Shown: piece after piece, positions 11,186 to 22,682 of the stretch
How the letters are laid out: each line of letters begins with the position of its first letter
Position numbering within the stretch: the first letter of the stretch is position 1
From: Lytechinus pictus
Taxonomy: Eukaryota; Echinodermata; Echinoidea; Temnopleuroida; Toxopneustidae
Direction of reading: 5' to 3'
NCBI RefSeq assembly: GCF_037042905.1
Contig: NC_087252.1
Span: forward strand, 459,501-523,500
Length of the DNA: 64,000 bases
Translations under genes and position numbers: made by a program
The notes under the pieces: generated by a model
Seen by the model: the letters and a program-made list of their open reading frames with translations, nothing else
Database searches by the model: none
What the model was told of the DNA's origin: nothing

Positions 11186-11861
11186 ACCGTAGTGTTTAAT
11201 GGGGCAAAAAGTACATCGATCCTTCAATAAAGTTTTAGTATTTTTATACCCTCGCAAATTGGACCGTAACACGCAGTTTTCCGAACGAAATATATACCTT
11301 TTTTTCATTATTTTTGTGCTTTTGACAGTATTACGTTACGTTTGTAAAGTGCCGTATCTTCACTTGAAAAAAAGAAATAACTTTTACGTGTTTTTTGTGT
11401 CGCGCATGGTATCCATGCACTCGTCAATGGAAGTGGCCCCCGGGCTATTTCAGCAGTGGCGCATAATGCTAGCATATATATCAATTAAAAAAAAAAGACT
11501 ATGAGCATATTCTTTCGTTTGAAATAGAAATAAATGCTGACAAATACTTTTCTTTTCTCAAGGAAAAGATCAGTGAAGGGAAATAGGAAATAGCTTAGTA
11601 TCCAAAACCGCAGTAATTATTTTTTCGATTACACATTCGGGGACAATGCGAATTTGCAAGCTTATACTGGTAGGTTGGCAAAATTGCTACACGCTGTAGG
11701 CCCTATATATCGTTTTTATATTTTTCCATCATCAAGATGGAAGGAGGGAAGGAAGGACTTATGATTTTCATTACAGATCGAGCTTGCGATCTGCCGAAAA
11801 TTTATTTTCAAATTATAATCCTCCTATTAAAAAGCCTCTTGATTTGCTAAGGAAGGCGAGA

Positions 11862-11962
11862 GAGAAAGAAAGAGAGAGAGAGATTGAGAGAAAGAAAGAA
11901 AGATAGAAGAAAGGAAAAAAAAGAAAGAAAGAGAGAGATGGAGAGAAAGAAAGAAATGGTAA
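11862..11962. repeat. (GA)n/(GAAA)n microsatellite
   Basis: Irregular purine tract of GAGA and GAAA words directly beside the SINE at 11971. Confidence 0.85.
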
Positions 11963-11970
11963 ATAGTGGT

Positions 11971-12180
11971 GATTTTTTCATCTGATTGCTAAGACGTAAA
12001 GCATGAATGCTTGTAAGCAAGCAACCAGAGGACCGACAGCTTAAGGTCCTCTCCGAGGGACCTGGTAATGAGGATAAATGTCTTACCAACGCTGGGCACT
12101 ATAGCGCACCAAGTGGGGATCGAATCCGGGTCACCAGAATCCGAAACCCCCGCTCTACAGCTAGACTGAGCTAGTATTAG
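11971..12180 (-). repeat. tRNA-derived SINE, family B, copy 1
   Basis: Read on the minus strand: a tRNA-like head with TAGCTCAGTCTAGCTGTAGA and B-box GATTCGATCC, then a body with GGAGAGGACCTTAAGC, GGTCCTCTGGTTGCTTGCTT and CAAGCATTCATGCTTT. The second copy is at 33672-33870 on the plus strand. The tRNA head cannot fold cleanly, so this is not a tRNA gene. Confidence 0.8.
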
Positions 12181-13283
12181 AAAGTAAGGGAGAAAGAAAG
12201 GAAGGAAAGAAATTAAGATCCGTTCTACATTGATAGGCTATATTCTTTGTACCCGTATTTATATTCTGAAAATTGAATATTGAATATTTGCGTGCATCAC
12301 CCATTATGCTGCACAGGCCTACAATGAAAACTCATTTCGAACTCAAGGACGTACACTAATTAAATTGACTTGAGTTAGTAAAAACTGCAATGAAAGTGGC
12401 ATGGTGGATTTTTTTTATGGGGGCTGATTTTTTTTTATCACGGTATAAGGGCCAAGAGTATTTCTGGAAATTAATGTAAGCGAGTGATGCGAGTGAGCCA
12501 AAATCGCACTCTTTCGATCATTAATTCTCACATGGACATGATGGATATCAAATTGAAATTAGCACGGTATTTATGGAACTTTGATGAAGATTATGATATT
12601 GAAAATTCGGGGGTCTGCATCCCCCCTCCCCCATCGAAAGCAAACACGCTACTGTCTATGAATCTTACAGGGCATATGTTAGTCAGATATGTTCGGAAAA
12701 CATATTTCATCTTAGTAAAGTGAGTGCTGACGCTGAATGTTCCAGCTCCATATACACCAGATATCAAAATAGTTATAAGTGGAAAGGAAACTTCAAAGAA
12801 AGGTAGGCCTAATTATTGAGGTAATACGCATTTAGAATTCGAGTAATCATACACAAGTTGTGATTGAGATACTTTAAAAATGAAGAGAAAACGCAAATAT
12901 TACTATCGAGATTTTCTCGCTATAGCGGGATTAGGACTAGTGGGGCCATAGCTCCCTTCCCTAAAGTTTCACTACTGCGAAAAAATGAGAACAAAGAAAG
13001 AGAAGGAAAGGAAATACTGTGACATTTATGATACAAATTTTTCATGTATAATTGTAAACATCTATCGCAAAATTAGCCTTTCTCCCACTCTCACCCTAAT
13101 TCCCCATGCTGATTTATGCAATAGGCCCACATTAACCTTTGTGTATATAATTGTCCTTTTCCCTTTTTCATGAATTGTAATTTTGTATCTGTAATTATTT
13201 TGTGACTGTTGATTTTGATTTATATATGAATAAAAGATTGAAAGATAATTTTTTTGTATACCTATATACAGATCGACTGCAAA

Positions 13284-13398
13284 ATGAAGTCAAAGATTGT
13301 GATTTTCAGCCTTCTTGCTGTGGCTTTGACGAGCCTGTCAATCACGAAGAAGGTTGCTGGTGTGGAAAGCCAAGCTCCAGGGACAACTACGAACGATG
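13284..13398 (+). CDS. Secreted protein exon 1 (signal peptide)
   Basis: 115 nt from ATG, ending AACGATG|gtgagtt. It encodes a basic start, a hydrophobic core (IVIFSLLAVAL) and a small-residue cleavage region. A TATA-like tgtatacctatata and a possible acceptor tatacag (13264-13270) lie directly upstream, so either transcription starts very close or a noncoding exon precedes it. Confidence 0.7.
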
Positions 13399-13574
13399 GT
13401 GAGTTCATTTATGAATATTGTCGAATCCCTGTATGTAATGATGATTAAATTTATGTAATGAACTGGTTTCCCCCCAAAAAAATCTGTCCAAATCCGCACT
13501 CTTCTTGTATTTTGTTTAGAATTATTATGATGATGATTATTATCATTCTATTATTTTATTAATATGATATACAT

Positions 13575-13645
<71 letters not shown>

Positions 13646-16600
13646 CAACTTTTCTCTCTACGGTTGTTTAATTCACCTTGTATTTTGATATATATATTTA
13701 TAATTCATGATTCCATAAAGAGGTGATTTTTTTTATTACGTGTCTGATCACAATGTTAATTCAATGCTTTTGATGCAGTGAGGCATAGAAATGATAAGTT
13801 GTGAAGTATATATACTCTTTTAAAGCAAGAAAATTTGCGTGATGTTTTTTTATTATTATTTTGAAAGACCCAACTCGTATAATACATAGGGTTGGATATG
13901 ATAATGGAAGGAGTAATACTCCAACAGCACCATTACATCACGCGGTTACTGGTTCAGTGGGAGGACAGAACGCAGGGGCACATACAAACGAAGGTTAAGC
14001 ATGGTCGTTTGTCTGATCATGAAAATGAAGTAGGCCTAATATTTGTTGCAGAGAATCACATGAACATATAATGCGCCAAGTGTACCTTAAAATAAGTATG
14101 ATAGTTGCATCAGTTTGTGAATTCTCATATCATTTTAGTAAGCTAAACTTGCATTATATGCAGTTTATTGTAAAATGAGGAAAGTATCCCAGAAAGTATT
14201 TTCAGGAGTAGTTGAAAACGGTGCCAAAACGACCGAATCGAACCCTATATACAAAACCAAAAAACATCGTATTTTCTTGTTACTCACTTATAGATTTTGT
14301 AATTAATTATATAGATTTGTAAATAGTGAAGGCCATTTTAGTTAAAGATCAAGTCCACCCCAGAAAAATGTTGATTTTAATAAATATAGAAAATCAAACT
14401 AGCATAACTCTGAAAATTTCATCAAAATCGGATGTAAAATAAGAAAGTTATGACATTTTAAAGTTCCACTTATTTTTCACAAAACAGTTACGTGTATATG
14501 CACAAGTCATCATTGACATGCAAATGAGACAGTCACTGATGTCCCTCACTCACTATTTCTGTGGGGTTTTTTTTTTTAATTATATGATATTTCAATTTTT
14601 ACTTATTTGACAATAAGGACCATCTTGACTGAACCATAAACAATGCTAATTCCACATGTTCAGGGAGTAAATCGTTGTTTCACTTGACAATGAAGAGAAA
14701 AATAGAATATTTCATATTTCCCAAAATAAAATGCAAAAAAATATAGTGAGTGGATGATGTCATCAGTCTCCTGATTTGCATACCGACAAGGATGTGAATC
14801 TAACTGTTTTGTGAAATTAAGCGAACTTTTAAAATGCCATAACTTTCTTATTTTACATCCGATTTTGATGAATTTTTCAGTGTTATGCTTGTTGGATTTT
14901 TTCTCTTTGTATTCAAATCACCCTTTTCTTTTTTTTTGGGGGGGGGGGTGGACTTGTCCTTTAGTATATATTTAATTTATACCAGTTTGTTAATGCCTTA
15001 ATTTCACTGTGGATTTTATCTTGTTTGTTTAAAATGTGAATTGGACCCCTCATCAGATTTGCTGTATTAATGAATCAGCTGAGCTGGGGGATCATTCCAA
15101 TTTTATATCATATTTTAATTTTATAGAATCAAATCAAAAGCAATTTCTATGAAAACCATGTTGAAAAATGTATTAAAACAAATTATTAAAACATGTACAT
15201 TTTGGTAAGGCATCATATATAAATATTATAAATAATATAATAAAAATTGGTACTTATATAACGCATAATCAATTAAAATTGCTCTATGCGCTTTATACAA
15301 ATTGCTCTCCAATATTACAATTACACATACACTACAACAAAAATAAGTACGTTTTCAAATGTTGTTTAAACGATTCAACAGAAGTACATGATCGAAGGTG
15401 AATTGTTAAACTATTCCATAATCTGGCACCGCACAAATCGAAACTAGCTTCCTCCCTTTTGAAACGACTCTAGGAATGTGTAAGATTGTAGTGTCTTCAT
15501 TAGAACGAAGTCTGTAATAGTAATGTCGGTGGCCGGTGTGGCGCGATCATGAAAGGTATTCGGGTGCCATTTTATGCATACACTTATATATACTAACAGT
15601 ACAGTGCAATTCTTTGTAAGAAGAGTGATTGTTGCACATTTTTGACTTTATTCTCTTTTTCTTATATTAATGTTTATCTAGAGTTAACTCGCATTATATC
15701 CAGGGTAGCGTATGATGATGGGAGTGGGACGCCAAGAGCGGGGCCAAGAGGAGCAAAGTTTGCTGCAGGTGCATCCACGAATAGAAGTGAGTTACCTTCA
15801 GAGATAGACAGTGGGGAACGTGTCAACACGGCCCCCAACAAAATCCAAAGTTTGTGGAAACTTTAATTTTCATCATAAAAACCCCCCAAAGACTTGGTAC
15901 CTTAATTGTGGTGAACAAAAAGTTGAACTAATTGTAATTATATACCAAATTGTAATTATATATATTTGTAAGACCCCATGGAAGAACAGTGGTATTTTGT
16001 TAATACCGCTAAAATGGGCTATCCTAATATTTTATATGATTTATACGATTTTTAAAAATTTGAACATTTATATATATATATATATTTCATTCTTTTTATA
16101 TGAAAATGAAATCCAAACAAACAAACAAACGACTGTTTTGTATCTCAGTCTTACTTGAATTGAATTGACTGTGCTCGAATTGACAAGAATATTCACATAT
16201 ATTCACATTATTTTGTGTGTTTGTGTGATAGATATGTGCAGGGCTACGCTTAAGGGACAAGGGCTGGAAACACAGTCTGGATGCATGCATGATTTCTCAA
16301 GTATTGAAGAGAAAAATAGTGGAGAAAAAAAAATAGGAAAGAAATATATTATAAAGGAATACTCTTAATAAAATGACGAGAATCACGAAAATAATAATAA
16401 TACAAAATATAGGTATATTTACCCAGGGAAGCCACTTCAGTTCTGAAAACTGCCTCTCCCAGCGGGCCCTGCTATTATTATTAAAATAGATGAACTTGGA
16501 TTGTTTCTAGTTTAATTGATGTTTCCAGGTGTATTAATGCTGCATTTATGTCCACCTATATTGCTTAAGGTAGTGGCTTTTAATACCATGAGTGCCAATC

Positions 16601-17261
16601 TGATTTTTGTCCCTCTATAGTCTGCTTCGAGTTGGAATTGGAGAGCTATCAATATGATTGCCTCAATGTGAAGATATCTAAAACCTTTGGGGCGACTCTA
16701 TACGCATGCTAGTATACTCCGGAATGACGTAAGTGAATGCTTATTTCATCCAGGGGCGGATCCAGGATTTTCCAAAGGGGGAGCACATTTTTTCGGAGGA
16801 AAAATATGACAAGCAAAAAAAAAAGAAAACGAAAAAAGGTATTCACTATCAAAAGAGGGAACACACCGCTGTTTTAAAGGCATTTTTACATTAAAAAAAA
16901 TAATTTTGCTTCTCTAAAGGAGGGGGGGGGGGGACGCGGGCCGGCTGTGCCCCAACCCCCTGGATCCGCCAGTGATTTAATCATCCTAGGGGCTTTATTA
17001 TTTTTTTTAATATGCGATACAGATTTGTGGCACACATTTTATGCATTTCGCGTTTAAATTTTATTGCTATATACCGAATTCATAATATTGCTAAATTATG
17101 TGTACGCTATCACATTATATACTGTATACATTCTTTTAGGTTGATGTTCATCGAAAAGAAGGCATTTAAATAACAATATCATATCAATAAACTAATGTCC
17201 ATTTTCTCATATTTTGTTTTCATTTTCTCCGGAAGGTGATGGGTCTGGCGATCAAGAATAA
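13284..17261 (+). CDS. Secreted protein with two duplicated middle exons (4 exons, 123 aa), unknown family
   Basis: Exons 13284-13398, 13868-13993, 15682-15786 and 17236-17261 join in phase (all introns phase 1) to 123 codons plus TAA. Exon 1 encodes a signal peptide: MKSKIVIFSLLAVALTSLSI, with a likely cut after VAG at residue 26. Exon 2 starts DPTRIIHRVGYDNG and exon 3 ELTRIISRVAYDDG; the match continues at TP and at the exit (TNE versus TNR), and several codon differences are synonymous. Exon 4 adds only SDGSGDQE. The mature part is about 97 residues, without cysteine, rich in Gly, Ala, Thr and Asn. No dibasic processing site lies in the mature part. I do not recognise the family. A secreted effector or matrix peptide would fit, but that is inference. 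A polyadenylation signal AATAAA lies near 18073. No copy of the unit was seen elsewhere apart from the relic at 14131. Confidence 0.65.
13579..13642. repeat. (AT)n microsatellite
   Basis: About 60 bases of uninterrupted AT/TA dinucleotides in intron 1 of the secreted-protein gene. Confidence 0.95.
13868..13993 (+). CDS. Secreted protein exon 2 (repeat unit A)
   Basis: 126 nt, phase 1-1. The acceptor has a long T-rich tract (tttttttattattattttgaaag). It encodes DPTRIIHRVGYDNGRSNTPT and a Gly/Ala/His-rich remainder ending AHTNE. The donor is GAAG|gttaag, with an unusual T at position 3. Confidence 0.65.
14131..14200 (+). pseudogene. Possible dead copy of the secreted-protein repeat exon
   Basis: A T-rich acceptor-like cattttag is followed by AACTTGCATTATATGCAG, which matches AACTCGCATTATATCCAG of exon 3 at 16 of 18 bases; GTAAAATGAGG then matches GTATGATGATGG loosely. 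The corresponding frame is interrupted by TGA. It lies between the two live repeat exons. Confidence 0.4.
14342..14964. repeat. MITE with AAGTCCACCCC ends, copy 1
   Basis: The ends are TTAAAGATCAAGTCCACCCC and the inverted GGGTGGACTTGTCCTTTAG. The inner parts are also mirror-like (AAAATCGGATGTAAAATAAG against CTTATTTTACATCCGATTTT). Copy 2 lies at 20386-20981. It sits in intron 2 of the secreted-protein gene. Confidence 0.85.
15240..15420 (-). repeat. Fragment with GCGCATAGAGC-type tail words
   Basis: ATAACGCATAATC..GCTCTATGCGCTTTATA resembles the 3' bodies of the SINEs in this window read on the minus strand. Boundaries are unclear. Confidence 0.35.
15682..15786 (+). CDS. Secreted protein exon 3 (repeat unit B)
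   Basis: 105 nt, phase 1-1. The acceptor is aatgtttatctag and the donor AGAA|gtgagtt. It encodes ELTRIISRVAYDDGSGTPRA and a short Gly/Ala-rich part ending ASTNR. It is homologous to exon 2 and seven codons shorter. Confidence 0.65.
16751..16974. mobile_element. hAT-like MITE with 8-bp target duplication
   Basis: The ends are CAGGGGCGGATCCAGG and the inverted CCTGGATCCGCCAGTG. Flanks atttcatc and atttaatc agree at 7 of 8 positions, as expected for a slightly aged hAT-type 8-bp duplication. The interior is poly-purine with a G run. It lies in intron 3 of the secreted-protein gene. Confidence 0.8.
17236..17261 (+). CDS. Secreted protein terminal coding exon
   Basis: The acceptor ttttctccggaag is followed by 26 coding bases: SDGSGDQE and TAA. 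It is very short, so this is the least certain exon, but phase and splice site fit. Confidence 0.55.
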
Positions 17262-18067
17262 AAACACATTTGAAAACCTCACAGACTGAGGAATACGACT
17301 GGGTACTCGATCGCATCTTCTGCGTCTTTCTTTTTCTTCTGTACTTTTTTTTTTTTGGGGGGGGGGGTGGGTAATCATTTCTGGTATCGTCTAAAGCTAA
17401 CGGCTTTTCATTCGGTCAAACTGCAATATTTTCAGAGTTTGACACATTCTTTAACATTCATCATGGGTTAACCGTCAAATTTCATTAGAGATGAATTTTC
17501 TTTTTAATACTCAGAGTCATAATAGCCTTAGCTTTCACGATCATGACGGTGGTAAGAATTTTTTAACGTAAGTTAACTCTATTCTCTTCTATTTCGTGTT
17601 CTTTGTTTGAATTTTCAATTATAATAGTTTTATATATCATTTTAATTCTTCTGTCATACAATCTAGAGATAATGGATTTAATCGCATGGCACGGAATAAT
17701 TAATCTTATGAGGAGCGAATTTAATTCATGTCATCGATCAAATTCTATCCGACGAAGTAAAGAACCTTTACGTTTTCTTGTTTATTTTTTCTTTTCTTTT
17801 TCACCTCATTATGATAAAAAAAAACATTTCAGGGGAAAGCTGATAGTGTTTTAAAAACAAAAAGATTTTAAAATCTAATGGTAACTTTGGGGTATCCTTG
17901 CATGCGCTTATCATGGCAATTATATAATCTTTCGTGTTTTCGTTACCCACCTATGTTTCTGTATCATGTCAAATGATTATTCTGTTCCGCTTTGATTGCA
18001 ACGGTAAAACAAACTTTTACGTATTATTTTTCTGGAAAATTATATTATTGTTTATTAAAACATTGAA

Positions 18068-18090
18068 CGCAAAATAAATTCAATCAATCA
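18068..18090 (+). terminator. Candidate polyadenylation signal of the secreted-protein gene
   Basis: GCAAAATAAATTCAATC contains AATAAA about 810 bases after the stop, followed by an AT-rich stretch. An earlier AATAAA overlaps the stop codon region itself. Confidence 0.35.
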
Positions 18091-18204
18091 ACAATCATAT
18101 TGTCTGAGTTCAATAGATATCATTTTTTCAATTTCAATTGGGTGTTAGGAAAGGTGCGGTAGTTCGGATATGCTCCCATCCCATAGCATAGACAGTACAT
18201 TAAA

Positions 18205-18424
18205 CAGGGGCGGATCCAGGATTTTCCAAAGGGGGGGGGGGGCAAATTTTCGAAGGAAAAATTTGACAAGCCCCCCCCCAAAAAAAAAGGTTTTCAACCA
18301 CAAATTTAGGATACTTCGTACCCGAAAAATTTGACAAGCAAAAAAAAAAGAAAAAAAAAAAAGGTCTTCACCTCTGTGTGAATGGCATTTTTACATTACA
18401 AACTTTTAATTTTGCTTCTCAAGG
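18205..18424 (+). mobile_element. hAT-like MITE, second copy, right end missing
   Basis: It starts CAGGGGCGGATCCAGG and follows the 16751 copy (TTTCCAAAGGGG, GGAAAAATTTGACAAGC, ATTTTGCTTCTC), but the terminal inverted repeat at the right is absent. Confidence 0.7.
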
Positions 18425-18638
18425 GATTAAACAAAGAGACTTAAAAAAAAAGGGCAGAGGAAAACAGAAGAAAATAAAGAAGTGAGATTAAAAAACGAGA
18501 GTAGAAAGGAATAATTCAAAATGATGTTTGACTTAGTCCTGACATTAGTTCATTATTGACTCCAACTTTACTTCCCAAAGATTTGCAAATCTTGACCAGA
18601 AAATGGCAACAGAATCCTCGTTCTGTGAGCTTCCAGTT

Positions 18639-19233
18639 CCTATCTTACCAACTTAACTGCAATTGATCCGATCAACCACAACTACAGTGCGTATAAAAAA
18701 AAAAAGGTTTACACTTTGAAAAAGCCCTGGGAATTAAAAAATATACATGTGGGTAATTTTGTCACATGGGTTTGGGTCTCATTAATCAAATGAAAATAAA
18801 AGTTTTGACAGAATGTTACACTTGAGTGAGCACTGTCCATTTATGTAAAGCTCACAGAAATCTGTTTGCACAGGAATGCTCGTTTTCACGCTAAGCCTAA
18901 GGGCGAAATCAAACTTACCCTGCGAAACATTTCTCATACTTTTCCCTTGCTCTTTTAGTCAATTAAAATAAAAAGATACAAATGTATAAATTTACAGGAT
19001 TTTTTCTAAGTGTAAACTTTTTTTTGATACGCACTGTATAGAAAGCCAGCAACTTCATCATCACACCTGTATCTTTGTTTAAAGTCATGTATAAATCATT
19101 GTCTTGAAAATTTGGTGTGCTCCTCTTTGTTTTCCAAGGACATTATGCAAATTGCCCATCAGGAAAATTATGACAATTTCCATATGGTTGAGGTTAATCT
19201 GATCAATCACAACTCTTTGTAAGATGGGACCGT
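18639..19233. repeat. TCTTACAAAG-type MITE, copy 1, split by a mariner-like element
   Basis: The left end is TATCTTACCAACTTAACTGC and the right end CACAACTCTTTGTAAGATGG. Its middle is interrupted at 18685-19036; removing that insert restores CAACTATAGAAA, as in the relative at 21840. Confidence 0.75.
18685..19036. mobile_element. Mariner-like MITE (CAGTGCGTATMA ends, TA duplication)
   Basis: The ends are CAGTGCGTATAAAAAAAAAA and TTTTTTTTGATACGCACTG, followed inward by GTTTACACTT and AAGTGTAAAC. TA stands on both sides (18683-18684 and 19037-19038). A right-end fragment of the same family is at about 60110-60150. No transposase. Confidence 0.85.
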
Positions 19234-19842
19234 AGATTTCATTCATCCCATAATCCAATCATTTTCTTCTTCCACTCTAGCTATTACATTTCTTGACAAA
19301 AAAGAAAAGACGAGTGAAACAAATGTTCAGTTTTCTTCTATTTCATTCAATTAATACATTCCTCTGTACAGTCATACCTTTACAACAAACATTAAACTCA
19401 CATATTTACATCATTACAAAAGAACAAATATTCGATGTGACAATGAATTTCTCAGAGAAAATGAATTTCTTTTACCATTTTTGTCACAAATATCATTTCT
19501 GGCATTTCTCTCTGAAGTTACCTCATAAGTGCATTGAGTTCTGTTTACATACAAATTTATACATATCAAATACATTTTTAGACATTGAACAGAACAGTAT
19601 TAAAATGCATTAGAAAAAATACTAATTGAATAGATTTATTAATATGAACTTGTAATTGTGATATCACTGAAATTCAATTAAAAGCACACATTTTTCAAAA
19701 TATTATTCAGAAGTTATTTCTTTTTTTCTTAAATAATACAAATGTTGTACTAAGTAATTTGTTGGCAGACCCTACCCAATTTGTCACCTTAATACCTTGT
19801 CCCCTTCCCCTAAAGCTTGTAAATAATATAAAACAAAAAAGT

Positions 19843-20218
19843 CATGGTTCGTGCAGATTTCCTGTATAAATTACGCTTATTTACCACCGATATTAAAAAA
19901 TGTCCAATGCTGATGCGCGCTTTTGTCATAGTTCGCCAAATTGACGCCTGTTGCCATGGTTAAGTACACTCTTTCATTCAGGAGTCCACTGTTTAAAGAG
20001 TTGACTCATATATTAAAAACAGTGGACAGTGGACTTATGAATAAATAGTGTGGATAACCATGACAACAGGCGTCAATTTGGCGCACTGTGACAAAAACAC
20101 GCTTCAGCATTGGACGCTTTTTAATACACGTGGTAAATAAGCGTAATTTATACAGGAAATCTGCATAAACCATGGGATAAACCGATGATTTTAAAAACAA
20201 CCTTTGTGAATTTGAGCC
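19843..20218. repeat. Large palindromic MITE (AATTTATACAGGAAATCTGC), copy 2
   Basis: The two halves are mirror images around 20010-20020: GCAGATTTCCTGTATAAATT against AATTTATACAGGAAATCTGC, and CAATTTGACGCC against GGCGTCAATTTGG. The left end is truncated relative to 28991-29400. Confidence 0.85.
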
Positions 20219-20385
20219 TTTGTGTCTGCAGTTCTTCAGAACAATTCTAAAAAAATTGACTATTGAAGGACATATTTTTCTTGTTTGAATTCCATAACTA
20301 TGTTTTTAGTCCACCCCAACAAATAAATTTGCAATGGTTGAACATAATGGTGATGGATATCCTATTACATTCATCTTTGACAATA

Positions 20386-20981
20386 TTAAAGGTCAAATCC
20401 ACCCCAGGAAAATGCTAACTTGAATAAATAGAGAACAATCAAACTAGCATAGTGCTGAAAATTTCATCAAAATTGGATGTAAAATAAGAAAGTTATGACA
20501 TTTTAAAGTTTTGCTGTTTTTCACAAAACAGTGATATGCACAACTAGGTGAGTCAGTCGATGATGTCAATCACTCATTATTTCTTTTGTTTTTTATTGTT
20601 TGAATATACAATATTTCATTTTTATAGATTTGACAATAAGGACAAACTTGACTGAAACATATAGTATTAAACAATGCTAATGCCACATGTTCAGGGAGGA
20701 ATTAATCGTTGTATCACTTGACAATGAGGAAAAAATTAGAATATTTCATATTTCATGTAATAAAATACAAAAGAAATAGTGAGTGGATGACGTCATAGTC
20801 TCCTCATTTGCATACCAGCCAGGATGTGCATATAACTGTTTAGTGAAATTAAGCGAAACTTTAAAATGTCATAACTTTCTTATTTTACATCCGATTTTGA
20901 TGAAATTTTCAGTGTTATGCTTGTTAGATTTTTCTCTTTTTATTCAAATCAACTTTTTGTTGGGTTGGACTTGTCCTTTAA
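20386..20981. repeat. MITE with AAGTCCACCCC ends, copy 2
   Basis: Close relative of 14342-14964 through its whole length, ending TTGGACTTGTCCTTTAA. Confidence 0.85.
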
Positions 20982-21230
20982 ACGCCCTGTCACATCGTTC
21001 TGTGTAAGCCTCGAGGGTGAGTAGCAGACAATCGCTTGCAACAGAGTTCAAAGCATGTTCAAAACTTTTCTGCACGCTAATCAGACTTCTGCGCACGTCT
21101 GCGTGTGAGGTATGTTCGAGATATTGACAATGCGGGCGACCTGTGGACCGTAGTAAAAATACTTATCCGCAAGTCACAGGCAATGCTTGCACGGATGTGA
21201 CAACGACCTTATTCAGGTCCTAATTAGCAA

Positions 21231-21314
21231 GAATTTCAATCTAAAGGGATTGAATTTCAATTTAAAGGGATTGAATTTCAATCTAAAGGGATTGAATTTC
21301 AATCTAAAGGGACC
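21231..21314 (+). repeat. 21-bp tandem repeat, four units
   Basis: GAATTTCAATCTAAAGGGAT plus T, repeated four times with single-base changes. Confidence 0.9.
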
Positions 21315-21798
21315 AAATTTCAAAGTGATTGGGAATCTGCTTTAGAACCAATGAACGGACAAGCATTCATGCGTTAAGCCATTCATAATGATGATGATAT
21401 GATCCACGGCATTTATTGCGCCATATTTCTGTTTAAAACATTCATAGTAATTCATCAGGGATGTCAGTCAAATTTACTCAATGTGCCTGAAAAAAAAGCC
21501 TGGACATTTAAAACCCCTTATTTACTTGAAAATGTAGATCCTGAAAAACACCTGAAACCCATTTTTACATTATCACAAATATTTTGCACCATTATCATCG
21601 TATACAATATCCTATGTAAGATTATGAAATACAGGAACTATTGTGTAAGTATATCTAGGGTCAAATAAATCTATTATGCATGTATGAATTTGATTTTAAA
21701 ACCCCCATAAATACCAACTTTAGCATAAACTTCAGGCCTATTTTGTAAGGTTGATAATCATGGGATAAATCCCTTAAGTACATCCAATTTATATACCA

Positions 21799-22344
21799 GG
21801 GCCTGTCTTACAAAGTTATGATTGATCCAATCAACGTCTACAACTATAGAAAAACCAGCAACGTCAACATCTAAGATACACGTTTGTTCAAAAAAAATTG
21901 TAGATGTGATGTATATCATACATTCACTGTTTTCTTGGCAATTAGTACTTCTCTTTGTTTTCAAAGAACCTTGTGCAAATTTCCTAAAGAAAAAAAAAAG
22001 ACACTGATGGATTTCCATATACTTGAGGTTGATCAGTGGGCCCTGTCTTACAAAGAGTTACAATTGATCCAATCAATTGTAACTCTATGGAAATCCATCA
22101 GTGTCATAATGTTTTGTACAGGAAATTTGCAAAATTCCCTTTGTAAACAAAGGAGAACACACCAAATTGTAGAAATCAATGAATTCATGGAAATACATTC
22201 ATATCTAGAAAATATTTTAAAACAAACATGCATTTTATATATGTTGACTCTGCTGGGTTTCCATAGTTGCGATTGATCGTATCAAACGCAACTCTTTGTA
22301 AGACGGGCGCCTGATCAATCGTAACTCTTTGTAAGACGGGGCCC
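21799..22344. repeat. TCTTACAAAG-type MITE, copy 2, carrying copy 3 inside
   Basis: The outer ends are GGGCCTGTCTTACAAAG and CTTTGTAAGACGGGGCCC. Within it lies a second complete element of the same family, 22037-22311 (TGGGCCCTGTCTTACAAAGA .. TCTTTGTAAGACGGGCGCC), bounded by GATCAG on the left and TGATCA on the right. Confidence 0.75.
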
Positions 22345-22499
22345 ACACCGTCCTAAATCATTTGCACCCACTTTATGCTTTATAGCAAAAGGTGTAATAG
22401 TTCATGAAGTTCAGTAAAATTTGAGATCAAAGGGGGTTGGATACTCAAAGTAAGGGTAGTTATTTCATGGTCTTTTTTGTTCTGTAAAACACGGTTCTG

Positions 22500-22682
22500 G
22501 TGGGTGTTTCATAAAGCTGTGTTCGTAAGTTAAGAGCGACTTTAAGAATGAATGGTGAACCTTCCTTACGCGCTAAATAATCACCAATGATCATTTAATA
22601 GTGAATATCATTAACCACAAGCAAGGATCACCAATCGTTCTTAAAGTCACTCTTAACCTGCGAACAGCTTTATAAAGCCCCC
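22500..22682. repeat. GTTTCATAAAGCTGT-type MITE, copy 1
   Basis: The left end is GGTGTTTCATAAAGCTGTGT and the right end GCGAACAGCTTTATAAAGCCCC, with TTAAGAGCGACTTTAAGAAT mirrored by ATTCTTAAAGTCACTCTTAA-like sequence. Relatives are at 29525-29715 and 56405-56695. The stretch 22690-23290 holds only imperfect GCTCTGGAAC-type repeats and C runs. Confidence 0.75.

Noticed and set aside
16165-16215. ELTRIF-like reading resembling the secreted-protein repeat exon
   Set aside because: Only five residues agree, with no acceptor in place and no continued similarity; probably chance.
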